64,000 nt of DNA, taken from the NCBI GenBank assembly GCA_031286585.1, contig JAITUC010000038.1:620001-684000 (forward strand), written 5' to 3'. Source of the stretch: Delftia acidovorans. Its GTDB lineage: Bacteria; Pseudomonadota; Gammaproteobacteria; Burkholderiales; Burkholderiaceae_C. The notes below the pieces were generated by a model. It saw nothing but the letters and a program-made list of their open reading frames with translations, was not told where the DNA came from and did no database searches. Shown one piece after another: positions 17,468-26,243 of the stretch; the first letter of the stretch is position 1, and the number at the start of each line of letters is the position of its first letter. The position numbers were made by a program, and so were the translations under genes.

Positions 17468-18610
17468 ATGCAAGAGACTGCCGCCATGGGCGCCCCCACC
17501 GAAACCCCGGCCACCAACGAGCGCGTGCACACCGCCGTGCTGATCGGGCGCTTCCAGCCGCTGCACAACGGCCACATGGCACTGCTGCGCGCGGCGCTGG
17601 AGCGTGCCGAGCAGATCGTCGTCGTGCTGGGCAGCGCCTGGCAGGCGCCCAATCCCAAGAACCCTTTCAGCTGGCAGGAGCGCGCGCAGATGCTGCGCGA
17701 GGCGCTGCCGCCCGCTGACGCGGCCCGCCTGCACTGCGTGCCCGTGCGTGACTACTACAACGAGCCCCTGTGGGTACAGGCCGTGCAGCAGGCCGTGCAG
17801 TCCTGCGTGCCCGAAGGCGCCAGCGTGGCCCTGGTCGGCCATTTCAAGGATGCGACCAGCGGCTACCTGGCGCGCTTTCCGCGCTGGCAGCTGATCAGCC
17901 TGCCGCGCCTGGGCCAGTTCGACGCCACGCCGCTGCGCGACATCTATTTCGGCGAAGCCGGCGTGGACTTCGAGGCCCTGGCCGCGCAGGTGCCGCCCGC
18001 CACCCTGCACTTCCTGCGCCAATGGGCCACCACGCCCGTCCATGCGCAGATGTGCAAGGAGTGGCACATGCTGGCCCGCTACCGCGCCGCCTGGGCCGCC
18101 GCGCCCTATCCCCCGGTCTTCGTGACCGTGGACGCGCTGCTGCGCTGCCGCGCGCCGGGTGAGGACCCGAGCCGGCAAGAGGACCAGATCCTGCTGATCC
18201 GCCGCGCCCATGCGCCCGGACTGGGACTGTGGGCGCTGCCGGGCGGATTCCTGGAGCCGCGCGACACGCTGTGGCGGTCCTGCCTGCGCGAGTTGCGCGA
18301 GGAGACCTGTTCCACGCTCAGCGAGGCCGACCTGCAGGCCGCCCTGCAGTCTGTGCAGGTCTTCGACCACCCCGACCGCAGCCTGCGCGGGCGCACCATC
18401 ACCCATGTGCACTATCTGGACCTGGGGGTGCTGCCCTCGCTGCCGCCCGTGCAGGGCGGCGACGATGCGGCACTGGCGCGCTGGGTGGCCGTCTGCGAAC
18501 TGCCCGCCATGGAAAGCGCGTTCTTCGAGGACCATTTCCAGATCCTGCGCCAGTTCCTGCCCATTCCCGTGCAACAGCCCCTGGAGGACACGGGCGCGAA
18601 AATCGGCTAA
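17468..18610 (+). CDS. nadM: bifunctional NMN adenylyltransferase / Nudix hydrolase
   Basis: A 380-residue fusion. Residues about 18-180 form a NadM-type nucleotidyltransferase with the ATP motif GRFQPLHNGHM (HxGH class) and the second motif LPRLGQFDATPLRDIYFG. Residues about 200-370 form a Nudix domain with box GGFLEPRDTLWRSCLRELRE followed by ET (GX5EX7REUXEE pattern). The architecture is that of Synechocystis slr0787-type enzymes, which make NAD from NMN and hydrolyse ADP-ribose. Placement after nadE fits NAD metabolism. Start ATG 17468 versus 17486 is not settled because neither has a clear ribosome site. Confidence 0.93.
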   Translation: MQETAAMGAPTETPATNERVHTAVLIGRFQPLHNGHMALLRAALERAEQIVVVLGSAWQAPNPKNPFSWQERAQMLREALPPADAARLHCVPVRDYYNEPLWVQAVQQAVQSCVPEGASVALVGHFKDATSGYLARFPRWQLISLPRLGQFDATPLRDIYFGEAGVDFEALAAQVPPATLHFLRQWATTPVHAQMCKEWHMLARYRAAWAAAPYPPVFVTVDALLRCRAPGEDPSRQEDQILLIRRAHAPGLGLWALPGGFLEPRDTLWRSCLRELREETCSTLSEADLQAALQSVQVFDHPDRSLRGRTITHVHYLDLGVLPSLPPVQGGDDAALARWVAVCELPAMESAFFEDHFQILRQFLPIPVQQPLEDTGAKIG

Positions 18611-18674
18611 AACCGGAGATTGCGGCGCCATCTTGCGCCGCAATACCGTGTTGACCGTGTTCCCCCGCGTTTGA

Positions 18675-19166
18675 ATGACTACCACCCTACAGATCCGCCC
18701 CGCCACCCCCGATGACGCAGAGCTCATCGTCCGCTTCGTGCGCGAACTCGCCGTCTATGAAAAAGCCGAGCATGAAGTCCTGGCCACGCCAGAGCATGTG
18801 AAGCGCACCCTGTTCTGTGACAACCCCGCCGTCTTCGGCCTGATCTGCCTGCATGGCGACCAGCCCGTGGGCTTTGCCGTCTATTTCTTCAACTACTCGA
18901 CCTGGCAGGGCCGCCACGGCCTGTACCTCGAAGACCTCTACGTCACGCCTGAGGCGCGCGGCCTGGGCGCAGGCACGGCGCTGCTGCGCCGGCTGGCCCA
19001 GATCGCGATCGAGAAGGACTGCGGCCGCTTCGAGTGGAGCGTGCTCGACTGGAACCTGCCCTCCATCGAGTTCTACGACCGCCTGGGCGCCCTGCCCCAG
19101 ACCGAGTGGATTCGCTACCGCGTGACCGGCGACACCCTGCTGGAGATGGCGCGCGAGCCGGGCTGA
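18675..19166 (+). CDS. GNAT-family N-acetyltransferase
   Basis: A 163-residue acetyltransferase with the GNAT acetyl-CoA loop LEDLYVTPEARGLGAGTALLRR (R/QxxGxG/A is RGLGAG) and the C-terminal NLPSIEFYDRLGA segment. The closest type is the diamine/spermidine acetyltransferase-like group (RATPDDAELIVRFVRELA opening, EDLYV), but the substrate is unknown. It follows the NadM-Nudix gene by 64 bases in the same direction and could be co-transcribed or simply adjacent. It faces the CysB-like regulator gene, with only 44 bases between the two stop codons and no strong terminator. Confidence 0.85.
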   Translation: MTTTLQIRPATPDDAELIVRFVRELAVYEKAEHEVLATPEHVKRTLFCDNPAVFGLICLHGDQPVGFAVYFFNYSTWQGRHGLYLEDLYVTPEARGLGAGTALLRRLAQIAIEKDCGRFEWSVLDWNLPSIEFYDRLGALPQTEWIRYRVTGDTLLEMAREPG

Positions 19167-19210
19167 GGCCTACGCCCCTTCACCCTTTCGCCTTTCAGCC
19201 TTGCACCGGC

Positions 19211-20149
19211 CTACTCGGGCTCCACGCCCTGGCGCACGGCCTGCTCCACCACCTCGCGCGTCAGCGTGGGCACGAAGGTTTCGATGAAGGCATAGGCATA
19301 GCCACGCAGCCAGGCGCCCTTGCGCAGGCCCAGCCGCGTGGTGTTGACCTCGAACAGGTGGCCTGCGTCCAGGGTGCGCAGGCCCTGGTCGCGTTCGGCA
19401 TCCAGCGCCACCGAGGCGACGATGCCCACGCCCATGTCCAGTTCCACATAGGTCTTGATCACATCGGCGTCCATGGCCGTGAGCACCACATCGGGCTCCA
19501 GGCCCTCGCGCGCGAAGGCCTCGTCGATGTGGGCGCGGCCCGTATAGCCTTGCTCGTAGGTGATGATGGGAAAGCGCGACAGCGCCTCCAGCGTCAGCGC
19601 CTGCCGGGACTGCAGCAGCGGGTGGCCGGGCGGCACGACCACGCCGTGCGTCCAGCGGTAGCAGGGCAGCGCGACCAGGCCTTCATAGCCGGCCAGCGCC
19701 TCGGTGGCCACGCCGATGTCGGCCTCGCCGCTGCGCAGCATCTGCGCCACCTGCTCGGGCGAACCCTGGTGCAGGTGCAGCCGCACCTGCGGATAGCGCT
19801 GGCGGAAGTCGCGCACCACATGGGGCAGCGCATAGCGGGCCTGGGAGTGGGTGGCGGCAATCGACAGGCGCCCCTGCTCGCTGGCACTGAAGTCGGCGCC
19901 CACGCGGCGCAGGTTGTCGGCCTCCAGCATGAGGCGCTCGACGATGGGCAGCAGCGCCTCGCCGGGCGGCGTCAGCCCGGTCAGTCGCTTGCCGGCGCGG
20001 ATGAAGATCTCCACGCCCAGTTCTTCCTCCAGCTCGCGGATCTGCCGGCTCACGCCGGGCTGGGAGGTATGCAGCGTGTGGGCCACCTCGGTCAGGCTGT
20101 AGCCGCGGCGCACGGTCTCGCGCACATAGCGCAGTTGCTGGAAATTCAT
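19211..20149 (-). CDS. CysB/Cbl-like LysR-family transcriptional regulator
   Basis: A 312-residue LysR protein. The N-terminal helix-turn-helix reads MNFQQLRYVRETVRRGYSLT then VAHTLHTSQPGVSRQIRELE, the CysB/Cbl signature rather than a general LysR one. The effector domain contains ATHSQARYALPHVV and TYEQGYTGRAHID, both typical of CysB-type proteins that sense O-acetylserine, APS or sulfate. It ends a minus-strand set of sulfur-related genes, which suggests control of organosulfur use. The start is at ATG 20149; the longer frame to 20275 is unconserved. Confidence 0.9.
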   Translation of the reverse strand: MNFQQLRYVRETVRRGYSLTEVAHTLHTSQPGVSRQIRELEEELGVEIFIRAGKRLTGLTPPGEALLPIVERLMLEADNLRRVGADFSASEQGRLSIAATHSQARYALPHVVRDFRQRYPQVRLHLHQGSPEQVAQMLRSGEADIGVATEALAGYEGLVALPCYRWTHGVVVPPGHPLLQSRQALTLEALSRFPIITYEQGYTGRAHIDEAFAREGLEPDVVLTAMDADVIKTYVELDMGVGIVASVALDAERDQGLRTLDAGHLFEVNTTRLGLRKGAWLRGYAYAFIETFVPTLTREVVEQAVRQGVEPE

Positions 20150-20237
20150 GGGCAAGGCTCCGCCCGGGGCCGGTGCGGCCCGGGCCTGTGGAAGGCAAAA
20201 GCAGGAAAGGAAGAAAGAGGGGGTCGGCGAGAGGCTT

Positions 20238-20726
20238 TCAGGCCGGGCAGGCCACGGCCGGCTCGTCCGGTGCATCGGCCACCGCCTCGCGGGGCAGCTC
20301 CAGCAGCTCGATCAGATTGCCTGCAGGGTCGCGCGCATAGCAGCGCCGGCCCTCGCTCACGGGCGCCACCTCCAGCGCCAGGCCGCCGTGCACCAGCAGC
20401 TGCTGGCGCAGTGCATCCACATCGCTGACCGTCAGCGCCAGATGCACCAGGTTGCCCGCCGCGCGCTCGGTGCCGCCGGACTGTCCCTTGTAGGGCACCA
20501 GATCGATGCGCTGCCCGCCCGCCAGAAAGCTCAGGCCCGGGCGCCCGGGAACGGACAGGGCAGACAGGCCCAGCACCTCGCCATAAAAGCGCTCCATGGC
20601 CGCCTGGGCGCGCGCCGGGAAGGACAGTTGCACATGGTGGACGCCACAGACGATGGCCACGCCCGGCTTCAGGGCGTTGCGGCCGGCAAGAGGGGAAGGC
20701 CAGGCGGGGCGTGTGGTGTGGGTCAT
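20238..20726 (-). CDS. VOC-superfamily protein (glyoxalase/dioxygenase fold)
   Basis: A 162-residue single-domain protein with the VOC pattern: VCGVHHVQLSFPARAQAAM then RFYGEVLGL near the N-terminus, NLVHLALTVSDVDALRQQL in the middle, and the late CYARDPAGNLIELLE with a metal-ligand Glu. The His in HHVQL and the Glu in IELLE are candidate metal ligands. It lies between the MetI-like permease gene and the CysB-like regulator gene on the same strand, so it may act on the imported substrate or its breakdown product. The actual reaction is unknown. ATG 20726 is chosen because the sequence upstream is unconserved. Confidence 0.8.
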   Translation of the reverse strand: MTHTTRPAWPSPLAGRNALKPGVAIVCGVHHVQLSFPARAQAAMERFYGEVLGLSALSVPGRPGLSFLAGGQRIDLVPYKGQSGGTERAAGNLVHLALTVSDVDALRQQLLVHGGLALEVAPVSEGRRCYARDPAGNLIELLELPREAVADAPDEPAVACPA

Positions 20727-20837
20727 CGAAGCGTCTCGGAAAAGGATCAGCAGCCCGAATGCTGCTGCAGGCCATTGTCGAGACAAGTCGAAAAAACCAA
20801 AAATAATAAAAATTCAGTCTGTTATTTCCAAATCATC

Positions 20838-21503
20838 TCAAGAGATTGCGCGCCGGTGATCGGCACGGCGCGCCAGCCACTCGCCGCCAAACTGCAGCGC
20901 CGACACCAGGGCCACCAGAATGACGATGACCTCGAACATCACGCGCGTCTCATAGCGTTCGTAGCCGTAGCGGATGGCCAGGTCGCCCAGGCCGCCCGCA
21001 CCCACGGCGCCCGCCATGGCCGAGGCATTGACCATGGCGATCACGCTCACGGTCATGCCGCCGATCAGGCCGGGCAGCGCCTCGGGCAGCAGCACCTGGC
21101 GCACGATCTGCGGGCGGCGCAGGCCCATGGCGCGTGCCGCCTCCACCAGGCCGCCGTCCACCTCGCCCAGGCTGACCTGGGCAATGCGCGCAAAGAAGGG
21201 AATCAGGTTGGCCGACAGCGGCACCACCGCCGCCCAGGTGCCCAGCGTGGTGCCCACGAGGGCCCGCGTCACCGGCAGCAGGGCCACCAGCAGGATGATG
21301 AAGGGAATGGCCCGGCCGATGTTCACCGCCGCCGACAGCCCCCGGTACAGGCGCGGCCTGGCATAGAGCCCGCCCGGCGCCGTGGTGTGCAGCACGATGG
21401 CCAGCCCCAGCCCGGCGACGATGGCGATCAGCGAGGACGCGCCCGCCATCAGCACGGTTTCCAGAAAGGCCTGCAGGTATTTATCGAGCGGAGGCAGGGA
21501 CAT
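20838..21503 (-). CDS. metI: methionine-type ABC transporter permease
   Basis: A 221-residue MetI-family inner-membrane permease with about five hydrophobic segments. The EAA-type loop is EAARAMGLRRPQIVRQVLLPEALPGLIGG, the docking site for the ATPase. It overlaps the end of the ATPase gene by 23 bases. MetI dimers import methionine or related sulfur compounds with MetN and MetQ. An in-frame TTG at 21509 is less likely than ATG 21503. Confidence 0.9.
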   Translation of the reverse strand: MSLPPLDKYLQAFLETVLMAGASSLIAIVAGLGLAIVLHTTAPGGLYARPRLYRGLSAAVNIGRAIPFIILLVALLPVTRALVGTTLGTWAAVVPLSANLIPFFARIAQVSLGEVDGGLVEAARAMGLRRPQIVRQVLLPEALPGLIGGMTVSVIAMVNASAMAGAVGAGGLGDLAIRYGYERYETRVMFEVIVILVALVSALQFGGEWLARRADHRRAIS

Positions 21504-22638
21504 GGCCAAGCAGTTGCAGTGAATCGGCGCCCAGCGCCTGTTGAAGGGAAGACAGCGCGGCCGGTGAAAGGGGCGAGAGCGGCGGGAGTGGCGACGGCAG
21601 GTCCTGCACCGGCACGCTCACCAGCAGCCGCCCCTGCGAATGCCCGCGCATGCGGTCCAGCCCGCCCTGCAGCAGCCGGGCACGCGGGCCCAGCAACTGC
21701 AGTTGCGCCAGCGGCAGGCCCTGCTGGCTGCCGCCATGGGCCCATCCGATGGCCAGCACCGCGACGGCATCCGGGCCATCGTCCGCCGCCGCCAGTTCCA
21801 GGTCGGCAGCCAGGGCATGCTGCAGCGGGCGCAGCAGCGCGCGTGCCGCCTGCGAGCGCGGCGCCGCAAACACCTGCCAGACTTCGCCGATCTCCTGCTG
21901 CCGGCCCTGGTCCAGCACCAGCACGCGGTCGCAGACCTCGCGGATCACGGCCATGTCGTGCGTGATCAGCACGATGGTCAGGCGCAACTGGCGATTGATG
22001 TCGCGCAGCAACTCCAGGATGGACTGCGTGGTCTCGGGGTCCAGGGCCGAGGTGGCCTCGTCGCACAGCAGGATCTCGGGCTCGTGCACCAGGGCGCGCG
22101 CAATGCCCACGCGCTGCTTTTGCCCGCCCGAAAGCTGGGCCGGGTAGGCAGCGGCCTTGTCGGCCAGTCCCACCAGGGCCAGCAGCTCGTCCACCCGTGC
22201 GCGGATGAGCGCGGGCCGCCAGCCGGCGGCGCGCAGCGGCAGGGCCACGTTCTCGTACACCGTGCGCGAGGACATCAGGTTGAAGTGCTGGAAGATCATG
22301 CCGATGCGCCGGCGCAGCGTGACCAGGGCCTCCTCGTCCAGCGTGGCGACGTCGGTTCCGTCCACCAGCACGCGTCCGCTGCTGGGCTTCTCCAGCGCAT
22401 TGATGGTGCGCAGCAGCGTGGACTTGCCCGCGCCGCTGCGGCCGATGATGCCGAAGACCTCGCCACGCCCGACCTCGAAGTCCAGCGCCTCCAGCGCCTG
22501 CACGGGCTGCCCCGCACCCGCGCCGGGATAGTGCTTGCGCACGCCCTCGAAGACGATGTGCGGCCGCTGCAGCGCATCGAGGGCATCCGGTGCACCCGCT
22601 GCATGCGCCTCGCCGGCCGCTGCCAGTTCCACCTTCAT
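21481..22638 (-). CDS. metN: methionine-type ABC transporter ATP-binding protein
   Basis: A 385-residue ATPase. Visible motifs are Walker A GRSGAGKST, Q-loop IFQHFNLMSSRTVYENV (typical of MetN), signature LSGGQKQRVGIARAL, Walker B LLCDEATSALD and H-loop ITHD. The C-terminal ~110 residues are the regulatory NIL-type region, here low-complexity and alanine/leucine-rich (contains PSPLPPLSPLSP), so effector binding may differ from E. coli MetN. ATG 22638 follows the metQ-like stop by 13 bases. The longer frame to 22776 overlaps metQ and is rejected. Confidence 0.92.
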   Translation of the reverse strand: MKVELAAAGEAHAAGAPDALDALQRPHIVFEGVRKHYPGAGAGQPVQALEALDFEVGRGEVFGIIGRSGAGKSTLLRTINALEKPSSGRVLVDGTDVATLDEEALVTLRRRIGMIFQHFNLMSSRTVYENVALPLRAAGWRPALIRARVDELLALVGLADKAAAYPAQLSGGQKQRVGIARALVHEPEILLCDEATSALDPETTQSILELLRDINRQLRLTIVLITHDMAVIREVCDRVLVLDQGRQQEIGEVWQVFAAPRSQAARALLRPLQHALAADLELAAADDGPDAVAVLAIGWAHGGSQQGLPLAQLQLLGPRARLLQGGLDRMRGHSQGRLLVSVPVQDLPSPLPPLSPLSPAALSSLQQALGADSLQLLGHVPASAR

Positions 22639-22651
22639 GGCGTTCAAGGCC

Positions 22652-23464
22652 TCAGAACGCCGGCAGTACCGAGCCCTGGTACCTGGCCAGGATGAACTGG
22701 CGCACAGGCTCGGACTGGTAGGCGCGCAGCAGGGCCGCAACCCAGGGCGCGGCCCGGTCGCGCTCGTGCACGGCAATGATGTTCACGTAGGGATTGCGCT
22801 CACGCTTTTCGACGGCGATGCCGTCGCGCGTGGCAATCAGCCCGGCTTGGTAGGCAAAGCTGTTGACGATGGCCGAGGCATCGAGATCGTCCAGCGAGCG
22901 CGCCAGCACCACCGATGCGGCCTCCACCAGCTGCACCTTCCTCTGGTAGCCCGCGATGTCGGCCAGGCCCGCCGTGCCCTTGAAGGGGTCGAAGCCCTCG
23001 CGCAGCTTCAGGATGCCCTGGTCCTGCAGCACCACCAGTGCACGCGTCTGGTTGCTGGGATCGTTGGGAATGCCCAAGCGCGCGCCAGCGGGCAGGTCGG
23101 CCAGGCGTTTGTGCTTTTTCGAATAGAAGGCGATGGGCGAGATATAGGTATCGCCCGCCGCCACCAGCCTGTAGCCGCGCTGCTGGTTCTGGTCGCGCAG
23201 AAACGGCACGTGCTGGAAGGAGTTGGCCTCGATGTCGCCGTTGTTCAGCGCCTCGTTGGGGCTGGCCGCGCCGCTGATGACCACGGGCTTGACCTGCAGT
23301 CCCTGCTCGCGCGCCACGCGGGTCACCACCTCCCAGATCTCCTCGTCCACTCCGCCGCGCACGCCCACGCGCAGCGGGCCGGCCTGCGCAGCCCGGATGG
23401 CGCCTGACATTGCCGCCACCGAGGCTCCCACCGCCAATCCCCGCAGAAATACTCGCTTGTCCAT
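22652..23464 (-). CDS. metQ: MetQ/NlpA-family substrate-binding protein
   Basis: A 270-residue periplasmic binding protein with a cleavable signal (MDKRVFLRGLAVGASVAAMS ... AAQAG). Family segments are VISGAASPNEALNNGDIEAN, NSFQHVPFL, GIPNDPSNQTRALVVLQ and NPYVNIIAV. MetQ is normally a lipoprotein, but no lipobox cysteine is present, so this receptor should be soluble in the periplasm. It lies 13 bases upstream of metN and 19 bases downstream of the oxygenase gene. The neighbourhood suggests a sulfur compound as ligand rather than proving methionine. Confidence 0.9.
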   Translation of the reverse strand: MDKRVFLRGLAVGASVAAMSGAIRAAQAGPLRVGVRGGVDEEIWEVVTRVAREQGLQVKPVVISGAASPNEALNNGDIEANSFQHVPFLRDQNQQRGYRLVAAGDTYISPIAFYSKKHKRLADLPAGARLGIPNDPSNQTRALVVLQDQGILKLREGFDPFKGTAGLADIAGYQRKVQLVEAASVVLARSLDDLDASAIVNSFAYQAGLIATRDGIAVEKRERNPYVNIIAVHERDRAAPWVAALLRAYQSEPVRQFILARYQGSVLPAF

Positions 23465-23483
23465 CGCACAGTCCTTTCAAGAA

Positions 23484-24587
23484 TCAATAGGCACCAGGGT
23501 GCAACTCACGGCCGGCGGCGCGGGCCTGCGCCTGCAGGCGGGCGAAATGTTCGGGATAGAAGCGCTCGGCCACATCGAGGTGGGAGCGCACGCGGCCCTT
23601 GAGCGCGTTCTCGCCCACATGGCTGAACAGCGGGTTGTCCGGATCGCTCTCCGGCCCCGTGGCCAGCACGGCCAGCTCGGGCGGCAGGGTCAGCAGCGGC
23701 ACCTGGCCCAGATCCAGGCGCGGCGCGAGGAAGTAGGCGATGGAGTAGCGCTGCACACCCGCAGGCGGCACCCGCACGCGGTGCACGTTGGCGCGCAGAT
23801 AGCCGTTGGTGGCCAGCTCCAGCATCTCGCCGATGTTGATGACGAAGGCACCATCGCGCGGCGGCACATCGACCCAGCCGGCCGGCGTCTCCACCTGCAG
23901 GCCGCCGACTTCGTCCTGCAGCAGCAGGGTCAGCAGGCCGCCGTCCTTGTGCGCGCCCACGCCCTGGCCGGTCGCGCCCAGTTCGCTGCCCGGGTAATGA
24001 ATGATCTTGATGCGGTGCGCGGGCAGGCCGCTGACCAGTTCGTCCAGTGCGCCCTCGGGCTGCTGCAGCGCGGCCACGAAGTGGCGCAGCAGCTCCAGCG
24101 CCACGCCATGGGCGGCCGCCTGCCAGGCCAGGACCTCCTCGCGGAAACCGGGCAGGGCCTGCGGCCACTGGTTGGGCCCTTGCAATCCCGTCCAGTCCGG
24201 CACGCCGGGGCCTGCGGGAATCTCGGGCGATTCCTCGCCCAGGTCGATCTGCTCGCGCTGGTCGGGCCGCTGGCGCGTGATCTCCATGCCCACGGCCGTG
24301 TAGCCGCGAAAGTGCCGCGTATTGGCGATTGCCAGCGCCTGCTTGTCCGCCAGCGGCTGCGCAAAGAATTCGCGCGCGCGCCGCTGTATGCCCTGCCATG
24401 CCTGCCGGCCTATGCCGTGCCCTTCCAGGTAGAAGAAGCCGGTGTCGCGCGCCGTGCGCGCCAGCTGGCGCAGCGCCTGGGCCTGGGTGGCCGGGTCGCG
24501 CAGGGCCTGCAGGTCGATGACGGGCAGGGCCGGGGTTGCCGCTGCGGTGGCCGGCGCTTCAGGAGGGAATGCGGTCAAGGTGCTCAT
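23484..24587 (-). CDS. isopenicillin-N-synthase-family 2-oxoglutarate/Fe(II) oxygenase
   Basis: A 367-residue non-heme iron oxygenase. The N-terminal DIOX_N-type domain contains LPVIDLQAL and DTGFFYLEGHGI. The jelly-roll domain shows the HxD metal motif in VGAHKDGGLLTLL, the distal His in ANVHRVRVP and the RxS co-substrate clamp in QRYSIAYF. These enzymes oxidise small molecules, often with 2-oxoglutarate. It lies between an O-acetylhomoserine sulfhydrylase-type gene and a MetQ-type receptor gene, so oxidative release of sulfur or sulfite from an imported compound is a reasonable guess, though not shown by the sequence. Confidence 0.88.
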   Translation of the reverse strand: MSTLTAFPPEAPATAAATPALPVIDLQALRDPATQAQALRQLARTARDTGFFYLEGHGIGRQAWQGIQRRAREFFAQPLADKQALAIANTRHFRGYTAVGMEITRQRPDQREQIDLGEESPEIPAGPGVPDWTGLQGPNQWPQALPGFREEVLAWQAAAHGVALELLRHFVAALQQPEGALDELVSGLPAHRIKIIHYPGSELGATGQGVGAHKDGGLLTLLLQDEVGGLQVETPAGWVDVPPRDGAFVINIGEMLELATNGYLRANVHRVRVPPAGVQRYSIAYFLAPRLDLGQVPLLTLPPELAVLATGPESDPDNPLFSHVGENALKGRVRSHLDVAERFYPEHFARLQAQARAAGRELHPGAY

Positions 24588-24639
24588 GCTGTGCTGCCAG
24601 AGGAAGTGGAGAAGAAGGGGCGTTCAGGCGCTCAGCCGT

Positions 24640-26025
24640 TCAGGCCGCCAGGCGTTGGCGGTGTTCGTGCTGGTGTCCGGTGGTCGTGCTCGTGGCCGCC
24701 TGCTCCAGCGCCTGGGCCAGATCGGCCAGCAGGTCCTGCGGGTGCTCTATGCCGATGGACAGGCGCACCAGCCCGGGTGCAATGCCCACGCGTGCCAGCT
24801 CCTCGTCGCTGAGCAGGCTGTGCGTGGTCTCGGCAGGAATGGCGGCCAGCGACTTGCTGTCGCCGATGTTCACCAGGCGCAGGAACAGGCGCAGCGCGTC
24901 ATAGAAGGCGCGCGCCGCCTGGCGGCCGCCGCGCAGCTCGAAGCCCAGCAGGGCCGGCACATGCCCGCCACGCAGCTGGCGCCGCGCCAGCAGGTGGTCG
25001 GGATGGCCGGGCTGGCTGGCGTGGTGTATGCGCTCCACCAGCGGATGAGCCTGCAGGAAATCGATCACGGCCAGCGCGTTGCGGCTGGCGCGCTCCTGGC
25101 GCAGGCCCAGCGTCTCCAGGCCCTGCAGCAGCAGGAAGGCGCTGTGCGGCGCCAGCGCCGCGCCGCAATTGCGCAGCAGCACGGCGCGGGCCCGCGCGAT
25201 GAAGGCCCGGTCGGGGAATTTCTCGGTGAAGACAAAGCCCTGGTAGGCCGGCTCGGGCGCGCTGAACTGCGGATAGCGCGCAGCATGCGCCACCCAGTCG
25301 AAGCGGCCGCTGTCCACGATCAGTCCACCCAGCACATTGCCGTGTCCGCCGATGGCCTTGGTGGCCGAATGCACGACGATGTCCGCGCCCCAGTCAAAGG
25401 GCCGCAGCAGCAGCGGCGAGGCCACGGTGTTGTCCACCACCAGCGCCACGCCGGCCGCATGGCTGATGTCGGCCAGCTGGCGCAGGTCGGCAATTCCGCC
25501 CGACGGGTTGCCCACCGATTCCACGAACACGGCCTTGGTGCGCGGCCCTATCGCCCGTCGCAGCGCCTGGGCATCGTCCTTGGCCACGGCCGTGCTCTGC
25601 ACGCCGCGCGAGGCCAGCACATGGGCGATGAAGTTGTGCGTTCCGCCATACAGCTGCGAGGCCACGACCACATGGTCGCCCGCGCTGGCCAGCGTGGCCA
25701 GCGCCACGTCGATGGCGGCCATGCCCGAGGCCAGGGCCAATGCGGCCACGCCGCCTTCGAGTGCCGCAATGCGCTGCTCCAGCACGGCCAGCGTGGGATT
25801 GGCCGTGCGCGAGTACACATCGCCCTCCTCCACCAGGCCAAACAGATTGGCCCCGTGCTGGGCGCTGTCGAACACGAAGGACGTGCTCTGGTAGATGGGA
25901 ACGGCCGCGCTGCGCTGCTGCTCGCGCCCCCGGTAGCCGGCGTGCAGGGCCTGGGTGTCCTGCTGCCACAGCGCATCGCTGGCTGCGTCGTGCCGGGCGG
26001 ACTCGGTGCCGGTGGCTGAGGTCAT
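24640..26025 (-). CDS. O-acetylhomoserine sulfhydrylase / cystathionine gamma-synthase-family enzyme
   Basis: A 461-residue PLP enzyme of the Cys/Met metabolism family. Typical pieces are QALHAGYRGREQQRSAAVPI then YQSTSFVFDS, YSRTANPTLAVLEQRIAALE, ASGMAAI, the PLP lysine in HSATKAIGGHGN, and LGLRQERASRNALAVIDFL. The fold incorporates sulfide or methanethiol into O-acetylhomoserine to give homocysteine or methionine. The length and the YRG/NPT segments favour the sulfhydrylase (MetY) type. It heads the minus-strand set, divergent from the SsuA-like gene with 218 bases between. ATG 26025 is preferred; the extension to 26085 is unconserved. Confidence 0.9.
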   Translation of the reverse strand: MTSATGTESARHDAASDALWQQDTQALHAGYRGREQQRSAAVPIYQSTSFVFDSAQHGANLFGLVEEGDVYSRTANPTLAVLEQRIAALEGGVAALALASGMAAIDVALATLASAGDHVVVASQLYGGTHNFIAHVLASRGVQSTAVAKDDAQALRRAIGPRTKAVFVESVGNPSGGIADLRQLADISHAAGVALVVDNTVASPLLLRPFDWGADIVVHSATKAIGGHGNVLGGLIVDSGRFDWVAHAARYPQFSAPEPAYQGFVFTEKFPDRAFIARARAVLLRNCGAALAPHSAFLLLQGLETLGLRQERASRNALAVIDFLQAHPLVERIHHASQPGHPDHLLARRQLRGGHVPALLGFELRGGRQAARAFYDALRLFLRLVNIGDSKSLAAIPAETTHSLLSDEELARVGIAPGLVRLSIGIEHPQDLLADLAQALEQAATSTTTGHQHEHRQRLAA

Positions 26026-26243
26026 GCATGGACTCCGTATGAGTGGTCGATGCAGCCCATTATTCGAAGCCCGCGCCCTGCGCACTACGAAGAAAAACGC
26101 GTTCGCTTATTCGGTTTGCGCATGTCGCCGGGCCGCTGCCTTCCTAGTTGCCACGCACATATGGATGCGCGTTTTGCGTCGTTGGAAACACGGCACCCAG
26201 CGGACAGCATCGGCAGTCCCGAAACTGCTTTGGAGGGAGTTCC
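26026..26243. promoter_or_regulatory. divergent promoter region, sulfur cluster / ABC importer
   Basis: This 218-base gap separates the starts of two divergent units and must hold both promoters. It is less GC-rich in its middle. A strong ribosome site GGAGGGAG lies just before the SsuA-like ATG at 26244. The local CysB-like protein is a candidate regulator, but I could not define a CysB site with confidence. Confidence 0.45.

Noticed and set aside
15664..17658. 664-codon minus-strand frame opposite nadE
   Set aside because: Antisense shadow of a highly conserved gene. No conserved motif and composition dominated by Ala, Gly, Arg and Gln.
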